Assembly (NCBI RefSeq): GCF_000967655.1
Contig: NZ_JXYA01000002.1
Span: 1-64,000 of the forward strand
Origin: Pseudoalteromonas rubra
GTDB taxonomy: Bacteria > Pseudomonadota > Gammaproteobacteria > Enterobacterales > Alteromonadaceae
DNA length: 64,000 nt
Direction: 5' to 3'
The position numbers and the translations under genes were made by a program. Shown here piece by piece: positions 8,280 to 15,342 of this stretch. A model generated the notes under the pieces. It was not told the DNA's origin. It did not search any database and saw nothing but the letters and a program-made list of their open reading frames with translations. Each line of letters begins with the position of its first letter. Positions within the stretch are counted from its first letter, which is position 1.

Positions 8280-9416
8280 TTAGGCTTTACGTGCTTGCAT
8301 TAATTCAATGAAGTGGTCGAACAGCGGTGCTGCATCGTGCGGACCCGGGCTCGCTTCTGGGTGACCCTGGAAGCTAAAGGCCGGCTTGTCGGTACGATGA
8401 ATGCCCTGCAGGGTTCCGTCGAACAACGACTTATGTGTTGCACGCAGGTTATCTGGCAAGGTTGCTTCATCCGCAGCAAAACCGTGGTTCTGTGCGGTGA
8501 TCATTACCACGTCACGGTCCAGGTCTTTCACCGGGTGGTTACCACCGTGGTGACCGAATTTCATCTTCACCGTTTGTGCACCGGATGCCAGCGCCAGTAA
8601 CTGATGGCCCAAACAAATGCCAAAGACAGGCGTATCAGTTTCTAAGAAAGCTTTAATCGCATCGATTGCGTAGGTACAAGGCGCTGGGTCGCCAGGGCCA
8701 TTAGACAGGAAAATACCGTCTGGATTCATCGCCAGTACTTCTGCAGCGGAGGTTTCTGCTGGTACTACAGTCAGTTTACAGCCACGGTCAACCAACATAC
8801 GAAGAATGTTCTTTTTCACACCAAAATCATACGCAACAACATGGAATTGCTCATCTTCAGCACTTAGAGTCTGAAAGCCCTGACCTAAAGTCCAGCTTCC
8901 TTCACGCCACTCGTAAGTCTGCTCTGTTGTTACGACTTTCGCTAAATCCATCCCTTTAAGGCCAGGAAACGCTTTTGCCGCTTCCAGTGCCTGCTGCTCA
9001 TCAATTTCATCGCCCGCGATGATGCAGCCATTTTGAGCGCCCTTATCACGCAGAATACGCGTTAGCTTACGCGTATCTATATCGGCAATCCCAAGGATAT
9101 TGCGTTCTTTTAAGTAATCGCTTAACGATTGCTCGTTACGGAAATTACTTGCAAGTAATGGCAAATCCCGAATTACCAGACCCTTAGCCCAGATTTTATC
9201 GGCTTCTTCATCCTCACTGTTAGTACCGGTATTCCCGATGTGTGGATAAGTCAGCGTCACAATCTGTTGTGCATAAGAAGGATCCGTCAAAATTTCTTGA
9301 TATCCCGTCATAGACGTATTGAATACTACCTCACCAACGGACAGGCCGTCAGCGCCAATGGCAGTACCGCGAAACACAGTGCCGTCTTCAAGGACTAAGA
9401 GAGCGGATTTAGTCAA
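8280..9416 (-). CDS. carA: Carbamoyl-phosphate synthase small (glutaminase) subunit
   Basis: A 378-aa class I glutamine amidotransferase subunit that releases ammonia for CarB. The N-terminal domain contains the family signature around [19 protein letters not shown], and the C-terminal glutaminase domain has the nucleophile elbow [12 protein letters not shown] and the HPEASPGP histidine-glutamate pair. The start codon is TTG at 9416, preceded by AGGAGG at the normal distance; UUG is also the known start in E. coli carA. A terminator-shaped hairpin (9435-9470) lies just upstream of the ribosome binding site, suggesting attenuation. Confidence 0.97.
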   Translation of the reverse strand: MTKSALLVLEDGTVFRGTAIGADGLSVGEVVFNTSMTGYQEILTDPSYAQQIVTLTYPHIGNTGTNSEDEEADKIWAKGLVIRDLPLLASNFRNEQSLSDYLKERNILGIADIDTRKLTRILRDKGAQNGCIIAGDEIDEQQALEAAKAFPGLKGMDLAKVVTTEQTYEWREGSWTLGQGFQTLSAEDEQFHVVAYDFGVKKNILRMLVDRGCKLTVVPAETSAAEVLAMNPDGIFLSNGPGDPAPCTYAIDAIKAFLETDTPVFGICLGHQLLALASGAQTVKMKFGHHGGNHPVKDLDRDVVMITAQNHGFAADEATLPDNLRATHKSLFDGTLQGIHRTDKPAFSFQGHPEASPGPHDAAPLFDHFIELMQARKA

Positions 9417-9434
9417 GTTAACCTCCTAGATAGT

Positions 9435-9470
9435 AAAAAACGGGAGCAAGCCAACGCTTGTTTTCCCGTT
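9435..9470 (-). promoter_or_regulatory. Terminator-shaped hairpin in the carA leader (candidate attenuator)
   Basis: On the minus strand AACGGGA and the inner CAAGC pair with GCTTG and TCCCGTT, leaving a small internal bulge and a four-base loop, followed directly by six T. The AGGAGG of carA begins about eight bases after the T run. No promoter can fit between this hairpin and carA, so carA transcription has to pass through it. Read-through control by a leader signal is inferred. Confidence 0.6.
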
Positions 9471-9622
9471 TACAAAGCGCTTGGTAACACGCAGTTATTA
9501 AAATTTTGGCAAATTCGTTATAGTCTACAGCACTTTCTTAGATTCGTCTAACAATTCACGTAAAAAATAAAAAAATAAGGTTTTTGACGACTTTTACTAA
9601 CGAACACGCTAAAATAGTAAGC

Positions 9623-10426
9623 TTACCTCTTCAATCCAAGCACATCTTGCATGGAATAAAGTCCGTTTGGCTTATCTTTTAACCACTGCGCAGCCCTTAC
9701 AGCACCTGATGCGAAGGTTAATCTTGATGTTGCTTTATGTGTTAATTCCAGCCTTTCTCCCATAGTGGCAAAATAAGCCGTGTGTTCACCAACTATATCG
9801 CCAGCTCTGAGCACTGAATAGCCAATTTCTTGTTGACTTTTAGCCTCATGTACCTGAGTTCTGTCATAGCGTGCCACCTGGTCATGATCCCAGCCTTTTG
9901 CCTCGGCAATGGCTTCGCCAATCGCCAGTGCGGTTCCCGACGGTGCATCGACTTTATTACGGTGATGGGCTTCAAAAATTTCAATGTCCATTTCATCGGC
10001 CAGCTTTGCCGCGGCAGTTTGCACCAGGTCCAGCATTAACGTCACACCGACACTAAAGTTACGCGCAAACACAATCGGAATAGACTGAGAGGCACTTTCC
10101 AGTGCCTGCATTTGCTCTGCGCTCAGGCCCGTTGTGCCAATCACCATAGGTGTTTTGTTGGCCACAGCCTGTTGCAGGTGACCAAGCATGCCCTCTGGCA
10201 GGGTAAAATCGATTAATACATCCAGTTCAGTGTCCAGTTGCTGTTCAGAACTAAAGGTCGACCCGCCGGGTGCTTGCGGCTGTAATGTGGCAATAGACTG
10301 GTTAAGGTGGGGCGAAGACGCTCTGACGAATGCGCTGCCAAGCTGGCAATGCTGAGACTGTTGGACTGCTTCAATCAGCGCCAGGCCCATACGGCCATTG
10401 GCGCCAAAAATACCGATTTGTGTCAT
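9623..10426 (-). CDS. dapB: 4-hydroxy-tetrahydrodipicolinate reductase
   Basis: A 267-aa enzyme of the lysine/diaminopimelate pathway that reduces 4-hydroxy-tetrahydrodipicolinate with NAD(P)H in the cytoplasm. The N-terminal Rossmann motif IGIFGANGRMG, the central VIGTTGLS and FARNFSVGVTL, and the catalytic signature EAHHRNKVDAPSGTAL (HH and K as substrate-binding residues) are all present. The ATG at 10426 has AAAGGAAA upstream. The next gene downstream is carA, 206 bases away, and the gene may be transcribed separately. A short perfect inverted repeat (CCACCTT / AAGGTGG, 10455-10469) lies in its leader. Confidence 0.97.
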   Translation of the reverse strand: MTQIGIFGANGRMGLALIEAVQQSQHCQLGSAFVRASSPHLNQSIATLQPQAPGGSTFSSEQQLDTELDVLIDFTLPEGMLGHLQQAVANKTPMVIGTTGLSAEQMQALESASQSIPIVFARNFSVGVTLMLDLVQTAAAKLADEMDIEIFEAHHRNKVDAPSGTALAIGEAIAEAKGWDHDQVARYDRTQVHEAKSQQEIGYSVLRAGDIVGEHTAYFATMGERLELTHKATSRLTFASGAVRAAQWLKDKPNGLYSMQDVLGLKR

Positions 10427-10870
10427 TTTACGATTTTCCTTTGTGTTAGATATGCCACCTTTAAGGTGGTACGGAAACGTATTTTCCCGATTTTCAGCGC
10501 AAGAGAGATAAGCTTAATCAGCCCATTTTTATGCCGGGCGATTAATTTTGTGCCCTAGAGTTTACCCTATCTCTGTGTCATAGTCAGTTGACAATAATAC
10601 GAATCTATCCTGTTTTGCGAGCTCGTCACTGGCGTGTAACCATACAGACAGCGTGCCATTTCAAGGTGTGTTTTGCGCTATCGAGCGCGCTGTTCACGAC
10701 CAAGGCGACGCGCTCAGATAGGTAGATAAATATAATAACGAAACATAATGGACTTTAGACGTCTAACCATATAAACTTCCGCCCTCGCCGATTTCAATTA
10801 TTGCGGGCGATGTAGTTTAAATGCAGCTAATAATGGACTCGTTGGCTGTGGTTAGTTTTTGGGGAGTGCT
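10427..10870. other. Divergent intergenic region between dapB and the NhaC-type transporter
   Basis: About 440 bases without a gene. It holds the inverted repeat CCACCTT-T-AAGGTGG at 10455-10469 on the dapB side and the MetJ-box-like 8-mer at 10757-10764 on the transporter side. I looked for a lysine riboswitch, because some NhaC-type lysine transporters carry one, and found no core motif. Confidence 0.5.
10757..10764. promoter_or_regulatory. MetJ-box-like palindrome AGACGTCT upstream of the NhaC-type transporter
   Basis: AGACGTCT is an exact match to the met-box consensus and sits inside the 12-bp palindrome TTAGACGTCTAA, about 107 bases before the transporter ATG. Flanking 8-mers at the MetJ register match only at 3-5 of 8 positions, so tandem boxes are weak. 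MetJ control of an NhaC-superfamily methionine transporter (MetT) is known from comparative genomics in related genera. Confidence 0.45.
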
Positions 10871-12184
10871 ATGCAGCCACACTTAAATCACACACAAGCA
10901 AAGCTTTCTTTGCTACCTCTTTTAACCTTTGTTGGCCTGTTCCTGGGCGCAGGTCTGTACCTGCAATCACAGGGCGTCGACTATGCTTTTTATCAGCTAC
11001 CGGCACCGGTGGCCATTTTACCCGCCATAGTAGTAGCGTTTTGGATCAACAAAGGCACCATCAACCAGAGCGTTGAAACCTTTATTAAAGGCGCCGGACA
11101 CAGCAACATCATTACCATGTGCTTAATCTACTTGCTTGCCGGTGCGTTTTCATCGGTGGCCAGTGCCACGGGCGGCGTTGATGCCGTCGTCAATGCCGGG
11201 TTATCGCTGATCCCGCCAAGCCTGCTATTACCCGGGCTGTTTTTAATTGCCGCCGTGGTCTCGACTGCCATGGGAACGTCTATGGGTACCATAGGCGCGA
11301 TTGGCCCGATTGCTTATGCTGTATCTGTCAAAACCGGTATCGATCCCGCCCTGATGGCCGGTACCATTGTCTCCGGTGCGATGTTCGGTGATAACCTGTC
11401 TATCATTTCGGATACCACCATCGCAGCAACCCGTACTCAGGGTTGTGAAATGAAAGACAAATTTAAAGAAAACCTGAAAATTGCCCTGCCCGCTGCCGTG
11501 CTTACCGTAGCGCTGCTGGTATTCCTAACCCCTGAGCCACAGGCAGTTGAAACCAAGCCGTTTGACTGGCTACTGGTGCTGCCCTATGCCTTTATTTTGG
11601 TGCTGGCAGTGATCGGCATTAACGTCTTTGTGGTGCTCTTTAGTGGTATTATTTTCGCTGCACTGATGGGATTCACCGGCGATTATCAGGGTGCTGCTTT
11701 CGTTAAAGACGTGTATAAGGGCTTCAGTGATATGCAGGAAATTTTCCTGTTATCTATGTTCATCGGTGGCTTGTCTGAATTTATCCGCGTCAATGGTGGA
11801 CTGGATTATCTGGCTCACAAGATCCAGGCAGTCACGGCCATCATTGCCAAATGGCACAGAAAAGTGGCCGATCAGCTGGGTATTGCCGCGCTGGTACTGA
11901 CCAGTAACCTGTGTATCGCCAACAACACCGTAAGTATTATTGTTGCCGGTCCGGTTGCTAAAAAGCTGGCCGATGATGGTGAGATCTCTGGTAAGCGCTC
12001 AGCCAGCCTGTTGGACATTTTTGCCTGTGTTATGCAAGGCTCACTGCCTTATGGCGCACAAGCTTTATTGCTGGGCGCAACCTTTAAGATCAGTCCCTGG
12101 GAAGTTTCAACCTCGTCCTTCTACTGCTTTATTCTGGCGTTTACGGCCATTGCCGTTATATGTTTGCGCCGTCATAAAGACTGA
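10871..12184 (+). CDS. NhaC-superfamily transporter, candidate methionine transporter (MetT-like)
   Basis: A 437-aa inner-membrane protein with about 11 hydrophobic segments, of the Na+/H+ antiporter NhaC superfamily. Conserved stretches include STAMGTSMGTIGAIGPIA and the GAMFGDNLSIISDTTIAAT segment with charged and polar residues in membrane, and a second repeat with SNLCIANNTVSIIVAGP. The start is ATG 10871, with GGGGAG four bases upstream; a longer frame from a TTG at 10859 overlaps that signal and is rejected. The superfamily includes sodium-proton exchangers and amino-acid transporters. The exact met-box 8-mer upstream leads me to prefer a methionine transporter (MetT); a plain antiporter is the alternative. 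A terminator follows at 12198. Confidence 0.85.
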   Translation: MQPHLNHTQAKLSLLPLLTFVGLFLGAGLYLQSQGVDYAFYQLPAPVAILPAIVVAFWINKGTINQSVETFIKGAGHSNIITMCLIYLLAGAFSSVASATGGVDAVVNAGLSLIPPSLLLPGLFLIAAVVSTAMGTSMGTIGAIGPIAYAVSVKTGIDPALMAGTIVSGAMFGDNLSIISDTTIAATRTQGCEMKDKFKENLKIALPAAVLTVALLVFLTPEPQAVETKPFDWLLVLPYAFILVLAVIGINVFVVLFSGIIFAALMGFTGDYQGAAFVKDVYKGFSDMQEIFLLSMFIGGLSEFIRVNGGLDYLAHKIQAVTAIIAKWHRKVADQLGIAALVLTSNLCIANNTVSIIVAGPVAKKLADDGEISGKRSASLLDIFACVMQGSLPYGAQALLLGATFKISPWEVSTSSFYCFILAFTAIAVICLRRHKD

Positions 12185-12197
12185 TCACCAAACGATA

Positions 12198-12220
12198 ATG
12201 GCATCCTGAGGATGCCATTA
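12198..12220 (+). terminator. Intrinsic terminator after the NhaC-type transporter
   Basis: Perfect 10-bp stem AATGGCATCC / GGATGCCATT with loop TGA, followed by ATTTGTT, 14 bases after the stop codon. Confidence 0.75.
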
Positions 12221-12317
12221 TTTGTTCTAAACCAAGAAAATGCGTGTTTTTATTCCCCTTGTTTGTTGATTTGCGTTTATAATTCAGCTGTTTATAACCC
12301 CATACACACGAGAAACA

Positions 12318-13103
12318 ATGAAAACACCTCTTTTTTCTGCGCTTACTGCCAGTCTTATGCTTAGTGCTGGTACCGCTGCGGCGGCTGACTGGAGCAACAC
12401 TCAGCTTCACCTTAATCACGGTGAGTTTAAAAACCCATTTAGCCAGCAAGAAGCCAATCAGACGATTTATTCTTTGCAACATGCCTCCGGTTACCGCTAT
12501 GGCGATAACTTCTTCTTTATCGACTACAGCACAGATGATTTAGACGATGGCTATCAGGATGGCGACTTTTATGGCGAGTGGTACTCCACATTTAGCCTGG
12601 GGAAACTGGCAGATCTGAAGTTTAATGACTCTGCGCTTCAGGACGTTGGGATTGTGATGGGCTTTAACGCCGCGGGCGATGCTAAGGTGATGAAATACCT
12701 GCCAGGCGTAAAGCTTTCCTGGAATATCGACGGGTTTAGCTTCTTTTCTACCACCCTGACTGGCTATATCGACGACAGTCGCGGTCTTAATGGCGGTGGC
12801 GCACCGAAAGAAACCAACAGTTATATGCTGGATGTGGCCTGGGGCTACCCGTTTACCATTGGCGAGCACAAGTTTGAGTTCACTGGCCACGTGGAATACA
12901 TCACAGGCCGCGACAATGAACTGGGTGGCGATGTGAAAGGCTGGCTACTGGCGCAACCTATTCTGCGCTGGGATCTGGGTCATGCACTGGAGATGCCCGA
13001 CAACCAGCTGATGCTGGGTATCGAATGGCAGTACTGGCAAAATAAACTGGGCACCGACACCAACGAGTCTGTTCCTCAAATCCACCTGGCCTGGACCTTC
13101 TAA
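12318..13103 (+). CDS. Tsx/OmpK-like nucleoside-specific outer-membrane channel
   Basis: A 261-aa outer-membrane beta-barrel protein. A signal peptide ends at about residue 22 (GTAAAA), and the mature part alternates hydrophobic and polar residues and ends in IHLAWTF, the terminal aromatic required for BAM-mediated insertion. The family features (FFFIDYSTDD, YGEWYSTFSLGKL, a WLLAQPILRWDLG strand near the end) match the Tsx/OmpK channel group, which lets nucleosides diffuse through the outer membrane. It stands alone between two terminators. The substrate is inferred from the family, and some members are of unknown specificity. Confidence 0.85.
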   Translation: MKTPLFSALTASLMLSAGTAAAADWSNTQLHLNHGEFKNPFSQQEANQTIYSLQHASGYRYGDNFFFIDYSTDDLDDGYQDGDFYGEWYSTFSLGKLADLKFNDSALQDVGIVMGFNAAGDAKVMKYLPGVKLSWNIDGFSFFSTTLTGYIDDSRGLNGGGAPKETNSYMLDVAWGYPFTIGEHKFEFTGHVEYITGRDNELGGDVKGWLLAQPILRWDLGHALEMPDNQLMLGIEWQYWQNKLGTDTNESVPQIHLAWTF

Positions 13104-13114
13104 ACCAGGCTTTT

Positions 13115-13139
13115 GCCGGATCATCTACACTGATCCGGC
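13115..13139 (+). terminator. Intrinsic terminator after the Tsx-like gene
   Basis: Perfect 9-bp stem GCCGGATCA / TGATCCGGC with a seven-base loop, 11 bases after the stop, followed by a pyrimidine-rich tract ending in six T. Confidence 0.75.
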
Positions 13140-13203
13140 TCTCACTCCTTCTTTTTTGGCCTACAACAGTGATTTTTTCGAACAAAAAAACAGACAAAGC
13201 CAT

Positions 13204-13232
13204 TGATAACTTAACATACCATACTGTATGGT
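13204..13232 (+). promoter_or_regulatory. Candidate promoter of the DUF2867-TetR operon
   Basis: TTGATA at 13204-13209 and TATGGT at 13227-13232 are separated by exactly 17 bases. Both elements and the spacer lie within the operator palindrome at 13205-13245. Confidence 0.5.
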
Positions 13233-13245
13233 ATGTTGAGTTATC
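13205..13245. promoter_or_regulatory. 41-bp operator palindrome of the TetR operon
   Basis: Two 20-base arms are inverted copies around a central T at 13225 with one mismatched pair; the inner arms AACATACCATAC / GTATGGTATGTT are perfect. It covers the promoter and ends 17 bases before the first ATG of the operon. It is very likely the binding site of the TetR-family protein encoded by the second gene, giving autorepression. Confidence 0.8.
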
Positions 13246-13262
13246 ATCAAACGGAGTTGTTT

Positions 13263-13763
13263 ATGTTCAGTCAGATCATCAGTCTTACACCTGAACGCGA
13301 TCGCCTTCAGGCCAAAGCACGCGCGCACCACTTTCGCGACGCACTGCAATTAACGCTCGACACGCCATCCTTAACACCCAGCCAGCTACAATACCGGATT
13401 TTTAATACCTTGCCCGGCTGGGTGACGCAATTGATGCGACTCAGAAATAAGCTGGTTGCCGTATTTGGCTTTTCAGTCGGTAAAAATAACATGGAACCCG
13501 CAAGTGATGAGCTGGATGTAGGTGATCAGGCAGGCTTTCTGAGCATCAGCGAAAAATACCCGGAGGAGATCATCAGCAATGCTGAAGACCGCCACATGGC
13601 TTTTTACCTGAGTGTGAAAAAGCAGCAAAATACAGTGATAGTTTCTACTTTAGTGAACCCAAAAACCCTAACGGGTCGCGTTTACCTCACTGCCATTTTG
13701 CCCTTTCATTATGTTATTGCCCGAAGTGTTATCCACAGAGCTAAGAAGGCAGGCAGATTATGA
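13263..13763 (+). CDS. DUF2867-like protein
   Basis: A 166-aa protein. The combination of an RLRNKLVAVFGF segment, an EDRHMAFYLSV strand and a C-terminal GRVYLTAILPFHYVIARSVIHRA matches my memory of DUF2867, a family of unknown function related to START-like/SRPBCC folds. The start is ATG 13263, with ACGGAG seven bases upstream; a longer frame from 13233 begins inside the operator and is rejected. The gene overlaps the TetR gene by four bases (ATGA), so the two are translationally coupled. It probably serves whatever stress or ligand the regulator senses. Confidence 0.7.
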   Translation: MFSQIISLTPERDRLQAKARAHHFRDALQLTLDTPSLTPSQLQYRIFNTLPGWVTQLMRLRNKLVAVFGFSVGKNNMEPASDELDVGDQAGFLSISEKYPEEIISNAEDRHMAFYLSVKKQQNTVIVSTLVNPKTLTGRVYLTAILPFHYVIARSVIHRAKKAGRL

Positions 13764-14299
13764 GTGACGCAAAACAAAGCTGGCTCGCGTTTGCGCTAAA
13801 AACGTTGGTCAGTCATGGTCCGGATGCCCTGACCATAGACCGCCTGTGCAGCCGTAAAAAAGTGACCAAAGGCTCTTTTTACCACCACTTTAAAAATCGC
13901 CAGGCTTTTATCGATGCACTGATGACATACTGGTATGAGCGAGCTACCGCACGCCTGATCACCATTGCCGATACTCAGCCCTGCCCTATGACCAGACTGG
14001 AACGCCTCGACGAGGCCATCGCGGCGACCGACATAGAAGCTGAACTGCATATTCGCGCCTGGGCACTGAAAGATAACCGCATCGGGCAGCATTTGTGTAC
14101 CATAGATACTCAGCGTCAGGATTACCTTAAAGCCTGTTACCTTGAGTTAGGTTTAGACGCCACCCAGGCTGAGCAACTGGCAACCACCAGCTACGCTAGC
14201 TTTCTTGGGCTTCAGCAACTCTACCCTCGCCTGCCCATACAAGATTGCCTCGCCCTCAGTTCACAACAGGCAAAATCACAACTGGAGATACTATTATGA
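13760..14299 (+). CDS. TetR/AcrR-family transcriptional regulator
   Basis: A 179-aa repressor. The N-terminal HTH (residues about 10-55) reads TIDRLCSRKKVTKGSFYHHFKNRQAF, the classic TetR recognition helix pattern. The C-terminal ligand-binding part is helical with several cysteines. It sits in a three-gene operon, overlapping both neighbours by four bases (ATGA), and the upstream 41-bp palindrome is the obvious operator. I infer autorepression relieved by a small molecule, with the DUF2867 and membrane proteins as targets. The ligand cannot be told from sequence. Confidence 0.92.
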   Translation: MSDAKQSWLAFALKTLVSHGPDALTIDRLCSRKKVTKGSFYHHFKNRQAFIDALMTYWYERATARLITIADTQPCPMTRLERLDEAIAATDIEAELHIRAWALKDNRIGQHLCTIDTQRQDYLKACYLELGLDATQAEQLATTSYASFLGLQQLYPRLPIQDCLALSSQQAKSQLEILL

Positions 14300-14685
14300 A
14301 TCGCGCTGCTTTTTTAGGAAATGGCTTGATAGCCACTGGCCTGCTTCACAACCTGGTCGGTTTATTGATGGCCTGGGACGTACTCACCGAAATGCATCAG
14401 GAAGGCTGGTTCGCAACGACTGTGGACAGCGGCAGTATGCTATTTGATCGAGAAGCCATCGTCTGGTTCCTGAGCAGTGGGGTGTTGTTTTTGCTGCTGG
14501 GCTCTGTGCTGCGTCAACTCAGCACCTATCAGATACCCGTGCCAAGATCATTTGTACCGTCACTCATACTATTTGGTTTGATACTGGTGATCATCATGCC
14601 TCTCTCTGGCGCCTATTTATTGATTTTGCTTGGCGTACTCCCGGTATTAATAGACAAATTCTGGCGCAGGCCGTCGCATTTGTAG
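14296..14685 (+). CDS. Small inner-membrane protein, DUF6463-like
   Basis: A 129-aa protein with about four hydrophobic segments (residues about 5-25, 50-70, 85-105 and 105-123) and a short basic C-terminus. The LGNGLIATGLLHNLVGL start and the DREAIVWFLSSGVLFLLLG segment resemble DUF6463 membrane proteins of unknown function. The start ATG at 14296 overlaps the stop of the TetR gene (ATGA); a longer frame from 14245 lies inside the TetR gene and is rejected. It is the last gene of the TetR operon. No enzymatic residues stand out. Confidence 0.7.
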   Translation: MNRAAFLGNGLIATGLLHNLVGLLMAWDVLTEMHQEGWFATTVDSGSMLFDREAIVWFLSSGVLFLLLGSVLRQLSTYQIPVPRSFVPSLILFGLILVIIMPLSGAYLLILLGVLPVLIDKFWRRPSHL

Positions 14686-14789
14686 TGGTTTTAATCCTAA
14701 AGATGTCCAAATGATTGTCGATATAGATTAAGATGAAAGTATTAATCGATACTTTGTGTGTTTAGCCAAGCGTGACCAGGGAAAGTGCT

Positions 14790-15260
14790 ATGACATTTAT
14801 AATTCACCAGACATCCAGAGACATTTCCACTTTTCAGAACAAGCCTGTTGCCACCACTGACGAAGCAGCTGAAACCAAAGAGGCGCAGATGGCGGAGTCT
14901 GTAACAGACACCACAGAAGAAACGCAAGGCATAACTTTATCTAATGAAGACAAGCATGTACTGTCTGGAGAAAAAGCCAAAGAAGAGGCCGAGGAGTTTG
15001 AGGATGTCCCTGCCTATATTCAGCGTATGCTGGAACGCCTTGAAAAGCTCAAAGAGGAAATGACCTTACTCAAAGAAGAGTTAATGGCACTGCAAACAGA
15101 GCGCGAACCGGACGAAGCAACTCAACAATTGACTGAAATGAAAAGCCAGTACCTGATGCAGTTGCAGGAGCAGTATTTTGATATAATAAAGAACATTCAG
15201 GAAGCGCTGAAAAAAGAAGGGATCACAGATCCCGGTATTATTATTCGCGCCATAACCTGA
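14790..15260 (+). CDS. Unknown acidic coiled-coil protein
   Basis: A 156-aa protein of unknown family. Residues 1-60 are low-complexity, rich in T, E and A; residues about 75-140 form a heptad-like coiled coil with many E, K and L (QRMLERLEKLKEEMTLLKEE), and the tail ends hydrophobic (GIIIRAIT). There is no signal peptide or membrane segment. I place the start at ATG 14790, with AGGGAAAG a few bases upstream, rather than at GTG 14772. It stands alone between the TetR operon and a convergent histidine kinase gene. No function can be proposed. Confidence 0.65.
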   Translation: MTFIIHQTSRDISTFQNKPVATTDEAAETKEAQMAESVTDTTEETQGITLSNEDKHVLSGEKAKEEAEEFEDVPAYIQRMLERLEKLKEEMTLLKEELMALQTEREPDEATQQLTEMKSQYLMQLQEQYFDIIKNIQEALKKEGITDPGIIIRAIT

Positions 15261-15342
15261 TTTTGATACCTGGTTCAATTTTGTAAGTCGCTGGTGCCTT
15301 GATCTGGTGAGCAGGTTAAATCAATTCAGTCCCCTTAAAAGA

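Noticed and set aside
9435..9470. Ordinary terminator of dapB
   Set aside because: It lies about 150 bases after the dapB stop and only a few bases before the carA ribosome binding site, leaving no room for a carA promoter; interpreted as leader element.
10620..10860. Possible lysine riboswitch before the NhaC-type transporter
   Set aside because: The conserved core motifs of the L box are not present in the spacer.
13233..13262. Upstream start of the DUF2867 gene at 13233
   Set aside because: It would lie inside the operator palindrome; ATG 13263 has a proper ribosome binding site.
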